A program made the translations under genes and the position numbers. A DNA stretch of 64,000 nucleotides. It comes from Pseudorasbora parva. Its lineage: Eukaryota > Chordata > Actinopteri > Cypriniformes > Gobionidae. The notes below the pieces were generated by a model. It saw only the letters and a list, made by a program, of their open reading frames with translations, had not been told where the DNA came from and did not search any database. Shown here one piece after another: positions 50,184-64,000 of this stretch. Where the stretch lies: positions 3,179,751 to 3,243,750 of the forward strand of contig NC_090187.1 in assembly GCF_024679245.1 (NCBI RefSeq), in the 5' to 3' direction. How positions within the stretch are numbered: the first letter of the stretch is position 1; every line of letters starts with the position of its first letter.

Positions 50184-50865
50184 ATCCATCCATCCATCCA
50201 TCCATCCATCCATCCATCCATCCATCCATCCATCTGTTTACAGTATTCATACATCCATTATTCTACTCCATCCATCCATCCATCCATCCATCCATCCATC
50301 CATCCATCCATCCATCCATCCATCCATCCATCCATCCATCTGTTTACAGTATTCATACATCCATTATTCTACTCCATCCATCCATCCATCCATCCATCCA
50401 TCCATCCATCTGTTTAAAATATCCATATATCAATTGTTCTACTCCATCCATCCATCCATCCATCCATCCATCCATCCATCCATCCATCCATCCATCCATC
50501 CATCCATCTGTTTAAAATATCCATACATCAATTGTTCTACTCCATCCATCCATCCATCCATCCATCCATCCATCCATCCATCCATCCATCCATCCATCTG
50601 TTTACAATATCCATACATCCATCATTCTACTCTATCCATCCATCCATCCATCCATCCATCCATCCATCCATCCATCCATCCATCCATCCATCCATCCATC
50701 TGATCAAAATATCCATACATCAATTGTTCTACTCCATCCATCCATCCATCCATCCATCCATCCATCCATCCATCCATCCATCCATCCATCCATCCATCCA
50801 TCCATCCATCCATCCATCCATCCATCCATCTGTTTAAGATATCCACACATCCATCTGTCTGCAAC
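50184..50865. repeat. higher-order (CATC)n array with about 34-bp spacers
   Basis: Seven CATC tracts of 9 to 24 units are separated by near-identical spacers of type TGTTTACAGTATTCATACAT + CCATTATTCTACTC, at 50234, 50341, 50411, 50510, 50599 and 50701, with a diverged one at 50831. The compound unit (CATC tract plus spacer) is 70-105 bp. Open frames here (up to 178 codons of SIHP repeats) are artefacts. Confidence 0.95.
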
Positions 50866-50989
50866 ATCTATTCATCCATTCTGTTGTTTTTAGATTAATT
50901 GAACGTATTCCATATTTGATGATCTTTACAGTTATTGAACCGAACTGAATCAACAAATCAAACTGATTTCAGTAATGACTTTTTACTGT

Positions 50990-51130
50990 CTGTCTTTTAG
51001 AGCTGCTTTAGAGCAGAATTGAATAGTTTGCATCATTGAATCATTAATTACCTGTTGATCACGGCAAAGCTGCTTTGAAAGAATCTGCATTGTAAAGCTT
51101 TATAATATATGTTATAAAGGTGACGACATG
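50990..51130 (+). repeat. LINE/SINE-type 3' tail, second copy
   Basis: GAGCTGCTTTAGAGCAGAATTG ... AAGCTGCTTTGAAAGAATCTGCATTG ... TTATAAAGGTGACGACATGACC; see 45900-46005. Confidence 0.55.
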
Positions 51131-52950
51131 ACCAATAATAATAATCAGAACGAACAGTTCTTCTGCCAAGTAACAGTCTGTTCACATCTGTAGGCATTTT
51201 ATGCTGGCAAGTGCATTAATATTCTTTATAATATGTGAGTATGAGTGTGTGTGTTTATGATGTGTGTCATAGTGTGGCTCATCCAATCTGAATATAGAAA
51301 TGTATGTTATGGATAAATCTATAGAGACTTTAGACTCTTGCTGAAAAATGTAAATCATCAGTCTTTCTTTTGTCCTCATGGGTGGCCTCTGGATTTAATG
51401 CACATGGCCAAAATCTGCCATTTGATATCGGATGAATATAGATTGCTCTCTAAACACATGGAAACTCAGCTCAGTTTGGCCGTTGGACATACTTTCCAAA
51501 AGAAGGCTGGGTATAACTCGCAGTAATACTAAAAATCAAATGTCGATTGAACTTTTCTTGGAAACCATGTCCTTGTTCATGTGCAGGCATGCCAGAGAGC
51601 TGATGGAATATGAAACACTGCAGCGCTTCAGCCTCAGATCTCCAATCCCGAATCCCATTGAAAAGATGTCAGTCTAATCCAATATCACTGGGATCAGACG
51701 GCTTGTGAAACCGCCCTTCAAAACATCTCAAGACGAGAAGATGATGTTTCATCTTCACAGATGGGGGGGATAAAACACGAACAACCGAGATAAAAATGAC
51801 AAAAGGCAGATCGAAAGGAATGACAGAGAGAGAGAGCGAGAGAGAGAGAAACAGCAGGTCGTAATTCACAGCGGAGCAGGACAGACGGTTCCACGTTGCT
51901 GGATGTGTTATTTATGCCTGGTGTGGAGGCAAGGCCGTGATCCCAGCCAGATGTGGAGGGGTTACAGAGGAAACAGGCCTGCAGGTGCTCAGATGCACAT
52001 TCACACCACCTGTGCTCCGACCACCTCCATGCATCCACAGGTCACTCACAGGGCCTCCCAAAGGTCAAGATGAGCCTGGACCATGCAGTACACAGAGGCA
52101 CAGTCCTAAAACAGGTGCCTAAAAAGGCGAGTTCTTCGTTTTTTAAAGCATTTTAGAAAAGCAAGTCTGTCTTTGGACAGATTCGAGTTTTCCATTACAG
52201 CTGGTGCACATCAGCGCAAACTCACTATCTGTCAAAAGACGAAGGGATTTGCGTAAGTTCATTATTTTTCATTGCATTCTCAAGGGTTCATTTTGTGATA
52301 GTGACCCTTATTATATCACATTTAAAAGGATTTTTACTTTAGTGGATCTAATCCACAAAGAAAAATAGTCTTACAACGTACATAATACAACTTAGTAAAA
52401 AAATCTGTCCATCAACAAGACAAACTCTGTAACAACAGTACAGCCTTTTTTCATTAACTTTGGCTCATTTGTTTTAAACAGTCTTAAGATTGTCTAAACT
52501 GTATGTGCAATTGCCACAGCTGATACATCACAACTCTATTGCATGTCTGCAAAATGAACTAACTCACCCAAATGGTTTTATTCCCCTGTTTACACCTGAT
52601 ATTAAGATGTGTTTTGATCGTTTGGATCACAAATGGACGAAGCTAAATACAGGTGTAAAACGGGCTCTAAAATGTTTTGAGCTTTTCTATTTTTGCCCAC
52701 ATTATTATTTCCCAACATTATGGGAAGCACGCTAGCCAGACGGGATTTAGCCTTCAGCCTTTGTTGACTGAAGACCCAAGTTTGTGAACAGTAAAGTTTA
52801 ATTATTTAATGTAATATAAATGTTTATTATATTTTTTATCGACTTTTTTTGTTGACACTGACTGTCCGTTTAACGTAGCTGAATGCTTTTGTGAATATTT
52901 AGATCCAGATTTTGTTAGCACTTTTGTATGGGTAACACACACACCGATCA
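51131..52950. other. no confirmed gene; possible terminal exon near 51588
   Basis: An acceptor-like tract ends at 51587 and is followed by an open frame of 29 codons to TAA at 51677 (see findings). A (GA)n-like patch at 51821-51850. The rest has no recognised feature. Confidence 0.4.
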
Positions 52951-53518
52951 GGCATAACATTATGACCACTGACAGCTGAAGTGAATAACACTGACGATCT
53001 CTTCATCACGGCTCCTGTTAGTGGGTGGGATATATTAGGCAGCAAGTGAACATTTTGTCCTCAAAGTTGGTGTATTAGAAGCAGGAGAAATGGGCAAGCG
53101 TACGGATTTGAGTGAGTTTGAGTAAGTTTGACAAGGGCAAAATTGTGATGGCCTCCAAATTAGTTGCGTATGGGGCTGCATATCTTTCATGAAAAGGTAT
53201 TCTCAGGTGGCTATGGCTCTTCCAGCATGATAATGGTTTGAGGAGCACAACAACAAGTTTGAGTTGATGAATTCTCCAAATTCCCCAGATCTCAATCCAA
53301 TCGAGCATCTGTGGGATGTGCTGAACAAACAAATCCAATCCATGGAGGCACCTCACAACTTACAAGACTTAAATGATCTGCTGCTAACATATTGGTGTCA
53401 GATACCACAGCACACCTTCAGGGGTCTAGTGAAGTCCATGCCTTGATGGTTCGGAGCTGTTTTGGCAGCAAAAGGGGACCGACACAATATTAGGAAGGTG
53501 TTATGCCTGATCAGTGTA
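52950..53518 (+). mobile_element. Tc1-like element with both ends, internally deleted
   Basis: Starts ACACCGATCAGGCATAACAT and ends GTTATGCCTGATCAGTGTA. The coding region keeps the start (ATGGGCAAGCG at 53090) and the C-terminus (SPDLNPIEHLWDVLNKQI and on to a TGA after VKSMP) but lacks most of the DNA-binding and catalytic domain. It contains a stop (GAGTAAGTTTGAC) near the start. It could be mobilised in trans but makes no enzyme. Confidence 0.87.
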
Positions 53519-53765
53519 CACTCTAAAAAATGCTGGGTTAAAAACAACCCAAGTTGGGTTGAAAATGCACCGACCCAACAATTGAGTTGTTTTAACCCAA
53601 TGGTTGAGTTGTTTTAACCCAGTGGTTGGGTTAAATGTTGCTTAAGACAACCCAATTGCTGGGTAAGAACAACTCAACCATTGGGTTAAAACAACCCAAT
53701 TGTTGGGTCGGTGCATTTTCAACCCAACTTGGGTTGTTTTTAACCCAGCATTTTTTAGAGTGTAT
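53518..53765. mobile_element. intact palindromic MITE (AATGCTGGGTT family)
   Basis: TACACTCTAAAAAATGCTGG at the left and CCAGCATTTTTTAGAGTGTA at the right. The two halves are reverse complements nearly throughout (GGGTTGAAAATGCACCGACC/GGTCGGTGCATTTTCAACCC). Flanked by TA, the likely target site, which is shared with the end of the Tc1-like element just before it. Confidence 0.88.
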
Positions 53766-53769
53766 ATTT

Positions 53770-54025
53770 ACTATTAACTATGACTTTTGCCTCATCATAA
53801 TTTACTTATTAATAGTTAGTATGGTAGTTTTTGTAGCGTTTAAGTTTAGGTATTGGGTAGAATTAATGGATGTAGAATATGGTCACGCAGAATAAAGCAT
53901 TACAGTAGTATGTGCCTTATAAGTACTAATAAACAGCCAATATCATAATATGCAGGATAATAAGCATATTATAACTAGTTAATCGTGAGAATTGGACCCT
54001 AAACTAAAGTGGTACCCAGATTTTT
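53770..54025 (-). mobile_element. interspersed element (AGTACTAATAAACAGCCAATAT family)
   Basis: AAGTACTAATAAACAGCCAATATCATAATATGC ... GAGAATTGGACCCTAAACTAAAGTGGTACC. The reverse form is at 61515-61680 (AACTTTAGTATAGGGTCCGATTCTCAC ... GCTGTTTATTAGTACTTATGAAGC). Confidence 0.65.
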
Positions 54026-55290
54026 TAACAGTACTTTTAGAAAAGTCAATAGTACACAGAAAACATTCTGTATCATAGATATTTATGAAATATACATGCA
54101 TGTCTGACAGACTTTGATAATTAGATCATTTTGCATGTGATGGCTCAAAGAATGTTTAGAAGTTGTGAAGAGTTTGACCATTTCACTGTGTAAATTGTTC
54201 TTCTTGGTAAGTTTGAAAAGAAAGTGACTGCGGATTGATATGAGACATGAATACCAGTATGTTGCCATTGACAATGTCCGAATATATAGCTTTGTGTTTA
54301 TTATATTCAAATATTTAATCGGTCATTGCCATGATTGACCATTTAGACTAAAGTATTCCAGAAAGCGTATGATTTTAAATGGAAGAGATGCCGTCTTTTC
54401 TTTTCTTTTTCCAGCCACCCACAATCCAGTTTAAGCAGGCACTATAAAAGTGCAGAAATAGGAATTTGCAGGAATTTATTGGAATTATGCTGTTACCTAA
54501 TTTGCAAAATGAGGTGCTAAAATAAACACAGACAGCATGTGCAAATAAATGTGCAAATCATTCCTCCCTCCAAGTCTAGAGTCTCGTCTGACTGGATGAA
54601 GACGAGTGTACGTGTGTATGCGTATCTGTATATGTCTTCTGTTCCTTATCTAGACCGGGTGTTTATTCAGATTCAGACTGACTGATAGGATCAGTAAATA
54701 CGCAGGCTGAGAGAGACGTGTCCTGGGACCCTGCCAGCCCATCCCTCTACCTCTCCATCTAGTCTCTTTCCCCTCTGCCCCTTTATTTTGTGTTCTTCCC
54801 ATCTCCCCCTTAATCATCCATCCCACCCGGATCCCCTCCGGAGCGCAGACAGATCCAGCCCCTAATCATGAATCCTTCCTCTTCTCCCCACTCCCGAGTG
54901 ATTTGACAGTACGGAACAGACAATGTCAGGTCGGCCCTACTTAATTTGGGCAAGAGACGGAAGCGGCGGTGTCCCACGGTGACTCTACTGGGAGCCGGCC
55001 TGATGATGACTCACCGCTTTGGCTGATGAAGGTTGGTGACCCCAATTTGGGAGAGGGAGGAGAGATGGGCGGTTACGTCTACGTCAGCGGCGCGCCTAAC
55101 GGGTGGATGTCCTTGTCCTGACTGACGTAAATCAAGCACTGGAGAAAACCATGTCAGAGGAAGAGAAACGAAGGAGAGAGATGAAACAGTGTGTGCTGTT
55201 TGAGGCTGATCATTACAGAGAGAGAAAGCTATACGAGATATAAGCTGAACTATTGAATCAAAAGTCCACATACACAAATGCTTGTTAAAT
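54026..55290. other. no gene recognised
   Basis: 54540-55260 is GC-richer and repeat-poor, with no domain-bearing frame; a non-coding conserved element is possible but untested. Confidence 0.4.
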
Positions 55291-55291
55291 C

Positions 55292-55640
55292 AATCAATCA
55301 ACTTTATTTAAATCGCTCTATTACAATGACGATTGTTTCAAAGCAGCTTCACAGTGTTAAACAGGACAATATTGCAATTTGGCTGTACAGTCGTTCTGGA
55401 GAAAACAGGGACGTTATCAGCTTATTTTAATTGATCATATACCGACAATGCTGGCAGATCAATACTATAGTTTCTAGAATTAAATAAGACCTAATGAGTT
55501 CATTTTATTTGTATATTTAGTTGAATAACTTAGATCATAATTTTAGTGTCCCCAACTGAGCAAGCCAAGCCAAAGGCGACAGTGGTAGGGAACCAGAACT
55601 CCATCAGGGCATGATGGAGAAAAATAAACCTTGGTGCACT
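55292..55640 (-). repeat. LINE/SINE-type 3' region, reverse copy
   Basis: ATCAATCAACTTTATTTAAATCGCTC ... GTTTCAAAGCAGCTTCACAGTG ... GCCAAAGGCGACAGTGG. The first part is the reverse complement of the tails at 45900 and 50990; the second part extends the family's upstream region. Confidence 0.55.
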
Positions 55641-55831
55641 ATTTAAAGGTGCACTATATAGTATTTTTGCAGTAAAATATCCAAAAACCACTAGACAAGT
55701 GTTATATATTTTGTTCAGTTGAGTTCTTACAATATCCCAAATGTTTCCAACTATTTGTAAATTGTGAGAAAACTGCTATTGTCTGAGCATAGCACCTGAA
55801 GGAGTCGCGTTTTATTTGGCAGAAGCGCTTT

Positions 55832-56754
55832 ACGCCCGTTTCACACATACTCTGTCTGCAGTGCGTGTGCGGTGCGTGTTGCGTTGCGTGTGCGTTGCAG
55901 GAGCCCCACACCCTGTAGTCCTTTCACATATGCTGCGTTTGCAGTCCGCAACTGATCCGCTTTTACATACCACAAACACAGCATTTATTAATGATTTTTT
56001 ATTTAAAATCCAGAAGTTGTTACTGATCTTGGCTCATCAGAATTGCAATTCTCTTTGTTTAATCTTTCTGAGTAGACAGGTTAACGTAGGCTACAAGCCT
56101 ACATTTAAACAACATTTTGTTTTCAATTCATTAATTCATATTTATATATTAATATACTTTAGATTTAGCGCACACAAAAGGCAAAACATTTAAACATAGG
56201 TTATAGCCTAAAATCATAAACATTTTAAATTAGAAACTTAGAATAGGCTATTCAAAAACAGCCGACTCCCGTCTTTTCTTTCGTTTTTAAACCCTTTGAA
56301 AATAAATCCTGCAGGTCAAAAATAACTTTGCATTTCACCTCCAAGAAAGTACGAGTGCTCTCCATTATGGCACATTTTTTACCTAAATGCCAGGTAAGGT
56401 GTCGTTTTGTTGCTTTACTTCAGAAAAAAAGCCATGTGTTGACTTTGAAACAAGAGTATATTTTAAATGATATGCATCCGTGTTGAAATTACTAGATTTT
56501 CGCGTCAGTACATGTTTATTTTAATGCGAACAATGTTCTATCACTTTAATGCAGCAACGCAACGCAGCGCAGCGCAGCAAAAAATAGACTCGGTACGAAA
56601 ACGATCACCTCACTGCTGCAGACGCAACGCACCTGGAACGGACTGACGGACAGCATCCGCGTGCAGTGTGAAAGCTGTCATCCGTTAACATGGGTACGGA
56701 AAAAAATACGCAACGCACACGCACTGCAGACGGAGTATGTGTGAAACGGGCGTT
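55832..56754. mobile_element. non-autonomous DNA element with about 45-bp inverted ends
   Basis: Left ACGCCCGTTTCACACATACT then CTGTCTGCAGTGCGTGTGCG. The right end read on the other strand is the same with one or two changes. The interior is AT-rich without coding capacity, and its GC-rich ends hold repeated GCAACGCA words. The short terminal motif and size fit hAT-type MITEs, but no target-site duplication is clear. Confidence 0.75.
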
Positions 56755-57978
56755 ACTCTTAGCAGTGTGAACAAGTGTCACAACAGCCCTGAGCACAGAG
56801 CAACGTCATAACATCATTTAAACACTTAAATGTATCTAATATGATCAACAGAGCAGCGTTACCTCACACTCATAACCAGAGAAGAGGAAATGGCGCCTGT
56901 GACTGTGTCATAATAAAAGTCCTGCTGCTCGAGGTGTGTGTTGTTCATCTCATTAACAAACGCTAAAGGGGCTTCGCTCAGCTCCTTAACACTCGCTCCT
57001 GCTCTGCTTTACACTACTGTAACGTTAATGACCACATCACAACTTAAAACTAGATTATTTTGCTTATTTTAAGCAAAAACTCTCTTAATTTTTAGTTCCC
57101 CCCCCCCCCAAAACAAGACAATATTTGTTTTACTTGTCTAGTAAATGCTTCTTAATGTAAGAATTTTTAGAAATTCTGACTAGAAACAAAATAAAAAATA
57201 CTAAGTAAGAAAATAATTTTTTTTGCAGTGTTCTTTCCCAAGCAAACTGTAGTTGCAGGGGTCGGTGACATGAAGTCTAGCGCGAGGATGAAGAGGAACG
57301 GTGAGATCACGCATCCCTGGTCAAAAAAACTTAGTCACCATGAAATCATAATGGACTATTCTTATTTTTAATGCAATATTGTAGTATAAAAGATCTTATA
57401 AATGTGTTGTCTATGCACATCATTATTGTTTTAATTTATGTGCCTCGTAATCTTTATTTGTTCTTGTTCCAGAAGCGTTTCCCTCAGATATAGAAAAAAG
57501 ATAAGAATGTGTCTATAAATTGATTTAAAACATAAACTCATGTGTGACCAAGAGCCTCAGTCTCACTTACAGTAATCACATCTGCCAGTTTTTCCACCCA
57601 GTCAAGACGAGCGAGGTCATGAAAAAAAGGATGAACGTAGGAGAGAGGGGAGGATGAGAGCAATGTAACAGGTTAGAGGACATGGGGATGGGATGATGGG
57701 AATCCGTCCATTGTTTTGTTTAATTTTTGTATGAATGTTAAAGCACACACAGAAAATGTCAGCAAAATCCTGTGCTAGAAAGAAAGAAGGAGCCCCTTTT
57801 TTATTTCATATTTGGCACAGGACCACTTGTTCATTTAAAGTTATTATTTATTACAGTCCCTCATGTCATTTAAATCCTATATTGCAATGCAGTCTCTCTT
57901 TAATCAGTACGATCTGTTCTTTATACAAATATACATTAAATACGATATATGATTGACCTAAGACACAACTAGACCACT
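56755..57978. other. no gene recognised
   Basis: 57040-57240 is AT-rich with a C run (57099-57110) and TTTTTTTTGCAGTGTTC, resembling a decayed MITE. Nothing else recognised. Confidence 0.4.
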
Positions 57979-58121
<143 letters not shown>

Positions 58122-58323
58122 GGTCTATGTGGTTTACAGGGACTCTCCATAGGCGTAATGGTTTTTATACTGTTCAAACCGTATTTTCTATCCCCTTACA
58201 CTGCCCCTGCCCCTAAACCTACCCATCACAGGAAACATTCTGCATTTTTACTTTCTCAAAAAAACATCATTTAGTATGTTTTAAGGCCATTTGAATTATG
58301 AGGACATTTGATATGTATATATA

Positions 58324-59158
58324 GGGTGCTTTCACACCTGCCTCATTTAGTTCGGTTGAATCGTACTAGAGTTCGTTTCCCTCTTTGGTGTGGTTCGTTT
58401 GGTCAGGTCTGAAAGCAGCAATCGCACTCGGGTGCGCACCAAAAGCGGACCAAACAAGCGTACCGAGACCTCCTTGAAGAGCTGGTCTCGATACGCTTTC
58501 AAACGAACTCTGGAGCGGTTTGTTTGTGGTGAGAACGTGATCCGACTTCGAACAGAACCAACTGCAAAAGTACTGATCATTTTTGGACTAAACCAGCTGC
58601 CGTAGTTAGCTGCGCTGACATTGTGTGCATGATATTATTACCTGATAGATCGTTGGCAATATTTTCGGGAAGATGAGCATGTCAAGAGTTAATAATTAAT
58701 GCACGCCTCCTCTTGAAGTGAAGAGTGATGCGCGCTCGCCGTCTGCAGTGCATTAGAATGTTGTTTTCATGCCGCATCCGCGCTTCATTATAGAAATGTA
58801 TTGTTTGCATACTGTGGTAAACACACACAGTGTAGTAGATTATGGCCAGGGACAAAACTAGCCCGCGCAGTCGTCTCTCCATCCATAGTGTTATAGTTTG
58901 CTGGCTTTGCCTCTTCTGTTGGAATTTTTCCACATGTAAATTCTGACCAATCGAAAAGCAATTTAGGAAATACGCCATGGCCAATGAGTGATGTGGATGT
59001 TGTCACATGCCTGCGTTTTGGTTCGTTTCAACTGGTTCGGACCAAAGTAATCAGTGTGGTGTGAAAAGGAACCAAAAAAGCTGAAAAATGCAACAATGTA
59101 TAATTGTTTGCCCTTGGTTCGGACCAAATGAACCGAACTAGAGATGTGAAATGCCCGC
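58324..59158. mobile_element. non-autonomous DNA element with GxTTTCACA ... AGTTCGGTT ends
   Basis: Left GGTGCTTTCACACCTGCCTC then ATTTAGTTCGGTT. Right, on the other strand, GCGGGCATTTCACATCTCTAGTTCGGTT. Subterminal TTCGGACC/GGTCCGAA-like words recur inside. No transposase. It interrupts what looks like one (CA)n-associated repeat (57979-58323 and 59159-59400). Confidence 0.72.
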
Positions 59159-59240
59159 ATAAACCACATTTATAGTGTAATACCAGTGTAATACCCATGT
59201 AGTTATACAAATTTGTGTCCTCATAAACCACATAAACAGG

Positions 59241-61514
<2,274 letters not shown>

Positions 61515-61680
61515 CTAAAACTTTAGTATAGGGTCCGATTCTCACTATTAACTTGCTTATTATCATGCATATATTACTGGGATATGGGCTGTTTATTAGT
61601 ACTTATGAAGCACATGTTAATGCCTTATTTTGCATGACCTTATTCTTCATCCCTTAATCAATACCAATACCGCACTAACT
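61515..61680 (+). mobile_element. interspersed element (second copy of the 53770-54025 family)
   Basis: AACTTTAGTATAGGGTCCGA, TTCTCACTATTAAC, ATTACTGGGATATGGGCTG, TTTATTAGTACTTATGAAGC. Reverse orientation relative to the first copy. Confidence 0.65.
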
Positions 61681-62261
61681 ATAGACTGACAGCACTCCTT
61701 TTTATCTCTCGTTTGCTTTCGTTAGCACTATCCGTTTTAGGGTCAGGTTTTACATTTTGTAATTTGCGATCTGCCGCAATACGTACAACAACCAACGTTC
61801 ATCTGTCTCTGATAAACTGAGTGCTGAGTGTCCAAGTAAGTGTACACATTAAACTATAGTCAGAATGTTTGTTTCAGGAGAATATTCAGAGAGCCAAAAG
61901 TGCTCACAGTTAAAGACACAGCATCTGATGGTGCTTTGAGCGCTTGGCTTTCCGTTAGTGCAGTCTGGCATATCCTTGACCTTCGCCTTTCTCTTCTTCA
62001 GGTTTCTAGAGTCAGAGTTGGTGCACAGGCCGCATTAACTCCTGCAGAGTCACAATCACTGGAGCAGCTCCAAAATTCTTTGAAAGCAAGTTAAACAAAC
62101 CTCAGCACAGCCGGGTCGAGGGGTGACTCAGACAGACTCTGGCCTTTACAATGGGCACATAGCAGTAAACATCCCAAAGAGATGGAGCCAACGTCTCTGC
62201 CTGAAACTAAACATTACTGACAGACAGAGCTCTAAAGCGCAATGCTTTATATATATCCTAC
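61681..62261. other. no confirmed gene; possible terminal exon near 62003
   Basis: TTTCTCTTCTTCAG followed by an open frame to TAA at 62094 (see findings). Otherwise nothing recognised. Confidence 0.35.
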
Positions 62262-63311
62262 ACCGATCAGGCATAACATTATGCCTAATATTGTGTTAGT
62301 TCTCCTTTTACTGCCAAAACAGCCCTGACCTGTCGAGGCATGGACTCCACTAGACCTTTGAATGTGTGCTGTGGTATCTGGCACCAAGATGTTAGCAGCA
62401 GATTGTTTAAGTCCTGTAAGTTGCGAGGTAGGGCCTCGATGGATCAGACTTGTTTGTTTAGCACATCCCACAGATGCTCGATTGGATTGAGATCTGGGGA
62501 ATTTGGAGGCAGGTAACACCTCAAACTGGTTGTTGTGCTCCTCAAACCATTCCTGAAGCATTTGTGCTTTGTGTCAGGAGCATTATCCTGCTGGAAGAGC
62601 CACAGCCACCAGAATACCGTTTCCATGAAAGGCTGAACATGGTCTCAGCAATGCTTAGGTAGGTGGAGCGTATCAAAGTAACATCCACATGGATGGAGGA
62701 CCCAAGGTTTCCCAGCAGAACATTGCCCAAAGCATCACACTGCCTCCGCCGGCTCGCCTTCTTCCCATAGTGCATCCTGGGGCCATGTGTTCCCCAGGTA
62801 AGCCACACACACACCCGGCCATAGACGTGATGAAAAAGAAAACGTGATTCATCAGACCAGAAAAACTGAGATGCTCTGTGTATTCTGACATCTTTCTATC
62901 AGAACCAGCATTAACTTCTGGAGCAGTTTGAGCTCCAGTAGCTCGTCTGTTTGATCGGACCCCACGGGCCAGCCTTCGCTCCCCACGTGCATCAATGAGC
63001 CTTGGCCGCCCATGACCCTGTGGCCGGTTCTCCACTGTTCCTTCCTTGGAGCACTTTTGATAGATACTGACCACTGCAGACCGGGAACAGCCCACAAGAG
63101 CTGCAGTTTTGGAGATGCTCTGACCCAGTCGTCTAGCTATCACAATCTGGCCCTTGTCAAACTCGCTCAAATCCTTACGCTTGCCCATTTTCCTGCTTCT
63201 AGCACATCAACTTTGAGGACAAAATGTTCACTTGCTGCCTAATATATCCCACCCACTAACAGGAGCCGTGATGAAGAGATCGTCAGTGTTATTTACTTTA
63301 CTGTTATGCCT
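62262..63311 (-). mobile_element. Tc1-like element, nearly complete but degenerate
   Basis: Left ACACCGATCAGGCATAACATTATG and right TGTTATGCCTGATCA are the terminal repeats. It reads 5' to 3' on the minus strand. At about 1.05 kb it is the longest of the four related copies in the window. Confidence 0.88.
62335..63188 (-). pseudogene. Tc1-like transposase, frameshifted and internally deleted
   Basis: Starts [16 protein letters not shown] at 63188, with the first helix-turn-helix ([17 protein letters not shown]), GHGRPR and the second helix-turn-helix. The frame then jumps: after [10 protein letters not shown] about 50 residues of the usual length are missing, then come NHVFFF and [15 protein letters not shown] of the catalytic domain. 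Further frames continue with WLFQQDNAP and SPDLNPIEHLWDVLNKQV, the last acidic region. At least two frameshifts separate these, so no enzyme can be made. Confidence 0.87.

Positions 63312-64000
<689 letters not shown>

Noticed and set aside
50184..50865. CRISPR-like tract/spacer pattern or a 178-codon SIHP-repeat protein
   Set aside because: The spacers are near-identical to each other and the frame exists only because CATC repeats lack stops.

Overview
The window looks like teleost, probably cyprinid, nuclear DNA. It is AT-rich, dense in (CA)n, (CT)n and (CATC)n microsatellites, and packed with Tc1-like transposons, TTAA-flanked non-autonomous elements, palindromic MITEs, an L2-type LINE and a 5S-rRNA-derived SINE. 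Codon phase, splice sites and polyadenylation signals are eukaryotic, and nothing bacterial is visible.

Only one protein-coding gene is firmly supported. It is a BMP2/4/16-class TGF-beta ligand on the minus strand, best matched to the fish paralogue bmp16. Two coding exons (34068-34392 and 32782-33710) join in phase into a 417-residue preproprotein with signal peptide, prodomain, furin site and seven-cysteine knot. A splice acceptor seven bases before the ATG and a donor at 39667 suggest an untranslated leader exon about 5.3 kb upstream, as in other BMP2/4 genes. If so, the leader carries an upstream ORF in strong start context that overlaps the main ATG.

Layout. 1-14.5 kb: TTAA-flanked elements (1410-3004, 4956-5911, 14005-14513), MITEs, a 0.5 kb near-perfect palindrome (11645-12147), a scrambled Tc1 remnant and a SINE. 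14.5-26 kb: mostly sequence without recognisable genes, one fold-back Tc1 copy and microsatellites. 26.8-30.3 kb: a 28-bp minisatellite split by a 5'-truncated L2, which itself holds an insert with two 389-bp direct repeats. 31-40 kb: bmp16, with a 1.1 kb transposon in its long intron. 40-64 kb: copies of the same transposon families as the left end, often in opposite orientation, three more Tc1 copies, a 650-bp higher-order CATC array and long CA tracts up to the window edge.

I found no convincing tRNA gene and no CRISPR array. No complete unknown multi-gene system is visible. The most unusual items are the nested minisatellite/L2/repeat structure, the large palindrome, and the predicted start-overlapping upstream ORF of bmp16. 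All family names come from reading the sequence and recalled family features, not from database searches.
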